The notes below the pieces were generated by a model that did not search any database, was not told the DNA's origin, and worked only from the letters and a program-made list of their open reading frames with translations. From the NCBI GenBank assembly GCA_019120235.1, contig DWVN01000083.1:1-6466 (forward strand): a stretch of 6,466 bases of DNA. The letters are read 5' to 3'. A program made the position numbers and the translations under genes. This DNA is from Dwaynesavagella gallinarum. Lineage in GTDB: Bacteria > Bacillota > Clostridia > Clostridiales > Clostridiaceae. This document shows positions 5,400-6,466 of the stretch, piece after piece. How positions within the stretch are numbered: the stretch's first letter is position 1; every line of letters begins with the position of its first letter.

Positions 5400-6458
5400 T
5401 TGGATAATATAAATAAACAAAAAATTTTTATAATTAAATTTTTATATTTTATTTTAATATTAGGCATTATATTTTTCATATTTAAATATGCATTACCAGT
5501 TTTGTTTCCATTTCTTGTGGCATTTTCTATATCAATAATTTTACGTCATCCTGTTGATTTTATATCAAAACATTTAAAAATAAATAGAAAGTTTGTAGGA
5601 GTTTTATTGCTATTGCTTTTGTATGGAAGTATATCTTTTGTATTTATATTTTTTGGAACAAAACTTTTTAGATATATAGGAGAGTTGTTTCAAAAACTTC
5701 CAGAGATATATACAACAAATATAGAGCCAGTTTTAAACATTATAATATATAAAATTCAGGATATAATTCCAGAACTTAATGTTGTTTTAGATTTAGAAAA
5801 TATAAGTAAATACATAATGAATATAATTAATTCAATTTCTTTTAGTGCGGTAAATTTAATTGCATCTATTGCTACTAAAATTCCATCTTTTTTAGTTAAA
5901 TTTATATTTGCTATAATTGCTTCATTTTTATGTACACTTGATTATTATAAAGTTACTGGTTTTATAATGAGGCAGTTTCCTGAAAGAGTTCAAGAAATTA
6001 TTATTAATGTTAAACAAAATATTTTTGGAACAATAGTTAAATTTCTAAAGGCATATTCAATTTTGATGTTTGTAACTTTTATTCAATTAAGTATAGGATT
6101 AACAATTTTTAATATACCAAATGCTATAACACTTGCAGTTATTTTTTCTATGTTAGATGTTCTTCCCGCTATTGGTGTTGGAGGATTGTTTATTCCTTGG
6201 TCAATAATTGAGTTTATAAAAGGAAATTATGATTTGGCAATTGGTTTGTTGGTTATATATGGAATAATATCTATAGTTAGGTCTATACTTGAGCCTAAAG
6301 TTATTGGAAAACAAATTGGATTGAATCCTCTTATAACTCTTACTAGTATGTTTTTAGGAGCTGAGATACTTGGATTTTTTGGTATATTTATTTTCCCGAT
6401 AATTGCAACAATTATAAAATATTTAAATGATAGTGGTACACTTAAGTTATTTAAGTAA
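5400..6458 (+). CDS. ytvI: AI-2E family membrane protein, YtvI-like (sporulation integral membrane protein type)
   Basis: This is a 352-residue polytopic membrane protein of the AI-2E transporter family (PF01594 type). Hydrophobic segments lie at about 10-29, 31-48, 64-86, 148-180, 213-237, 241-268, 277-296 and 307-339, with a long amphipathic stretch (87-145) between the third and fourth, which is the usual family topology. The conserved C-terminal block includes MLDVLPAIGVGG (251-262), EPKVIGKQIGLNPLITL (298-314) and GFFGIFIFP (325-333). Length and layout match the YtvI subgroup, members of which are annotated as sporulation membrane proteins in Bacillota. The substrate is unknown; other family members have been linked to autoinducer-2 export or Na+/H+ exchange, and neither can be assigned here. 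The TTG start is supported by the SD just upstream. It follows galE by 75 bases in the same direction. The family call is firm, while the subgroup name and a role in sporulation are inferred. Confidence 0.85.
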   Translation: MDNINKQKIFIIKFLYFILILGIIFFIFKYALPVLFPFLVAFSISIILRHPVDFISKHLKINRKFVGVLLLLLLYGSISFVFIFFGTKLFRYIGELFQKLPEIYTTNIEPVLNIIIYKIQDIIPELNVVLDLENISKYIMNIINSISFSAVNLIASIATKIPSFLVKFIFAIIASFLCTLDYYKVTGFIMRQFPERVQEIIINVKQNIFGTIVKFLKAYSILMFVTFIQLSIGLTIFNIPNAITLAVIFSMLDVLPAIGVGGLFIPWSIIEFIKGNYDLAIGLLVIYGIISIVRSILEPKVIGKQIGLNPLITLTSMFLGAEILGFFGIFIFPIIATIIKYLNDSGTLKLFK

Positions 6459-6466
6459 AAGATATT

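Overview
The window is very AT-rich and gene-dense, with every gene on the + strand. It has strong GGAGG-type Shine-Dalgarno (SD) sites, TTG starts, TTGNNN/TATAAT promoters and hairpin-plus-U-run terminators. This points to a low-GC Bacillota. A YtvI-like permease, a family common in spore formers, and an oleate hydratase fit a Clostridia- or Erysipelotrichia-like commensal, but no gene here fixes the genus.

Layout. Positions 1-265 hold a complete tRNA-Leu(CAA) with its own extended -10 promoter and terminator. Positions 286-861 encode a small TetR-family regulator whose SD begins a few bases after the tRNA terminator. After another hairpin, 964-2739 encode a full-length oleate hydratase (OhyA/MCRA family), whose promoter overlaps a 10-bp direct repeat. 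The 438-bp gap that follows is not empty: it carries the ohyA terminator, a 39-codon single-span membrane peptide (2923-3042) with its own promoter, SD and strong terminator, and then the promoter of the next gene. Positions 3178-4191 encode a CatB-like hexapeptide-repeat acetyltransferase with an unusual C-terminal extension of about 130 residues and an uncertain, non-ATG start. Positions 4323-5324 encode UDP-glucose 4-epimerase (GalE). Positions 5400-6458 encode an AI-2E/YtvI-family membrane protein that starts with TTG.

How they work together. The clearest functional unit is regulator plus oleate hydratase: unsaturated fatty acids from the environment would be hydrated to 10-hydroxy fatty acids, possibly under control of the adjacent TetR protein. 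GalE supplies UDP-galactose for surface polysaccharide, and the acetyltransferase could modify such a glycan, but the two genes are separated by a terminator and a promoter, so they are neighbours rather than an operon. Most genes look like independent single-gene transcription units.

I see no defence island, CRISPR array, mobile element or obvious new multi-gene system. The least explained items are the 39-residue membrane peptide, the C-terminal domain of the acetyltransferase and its start codon, and the absence of a clear promoter for the tetR gene just after the tRNA.
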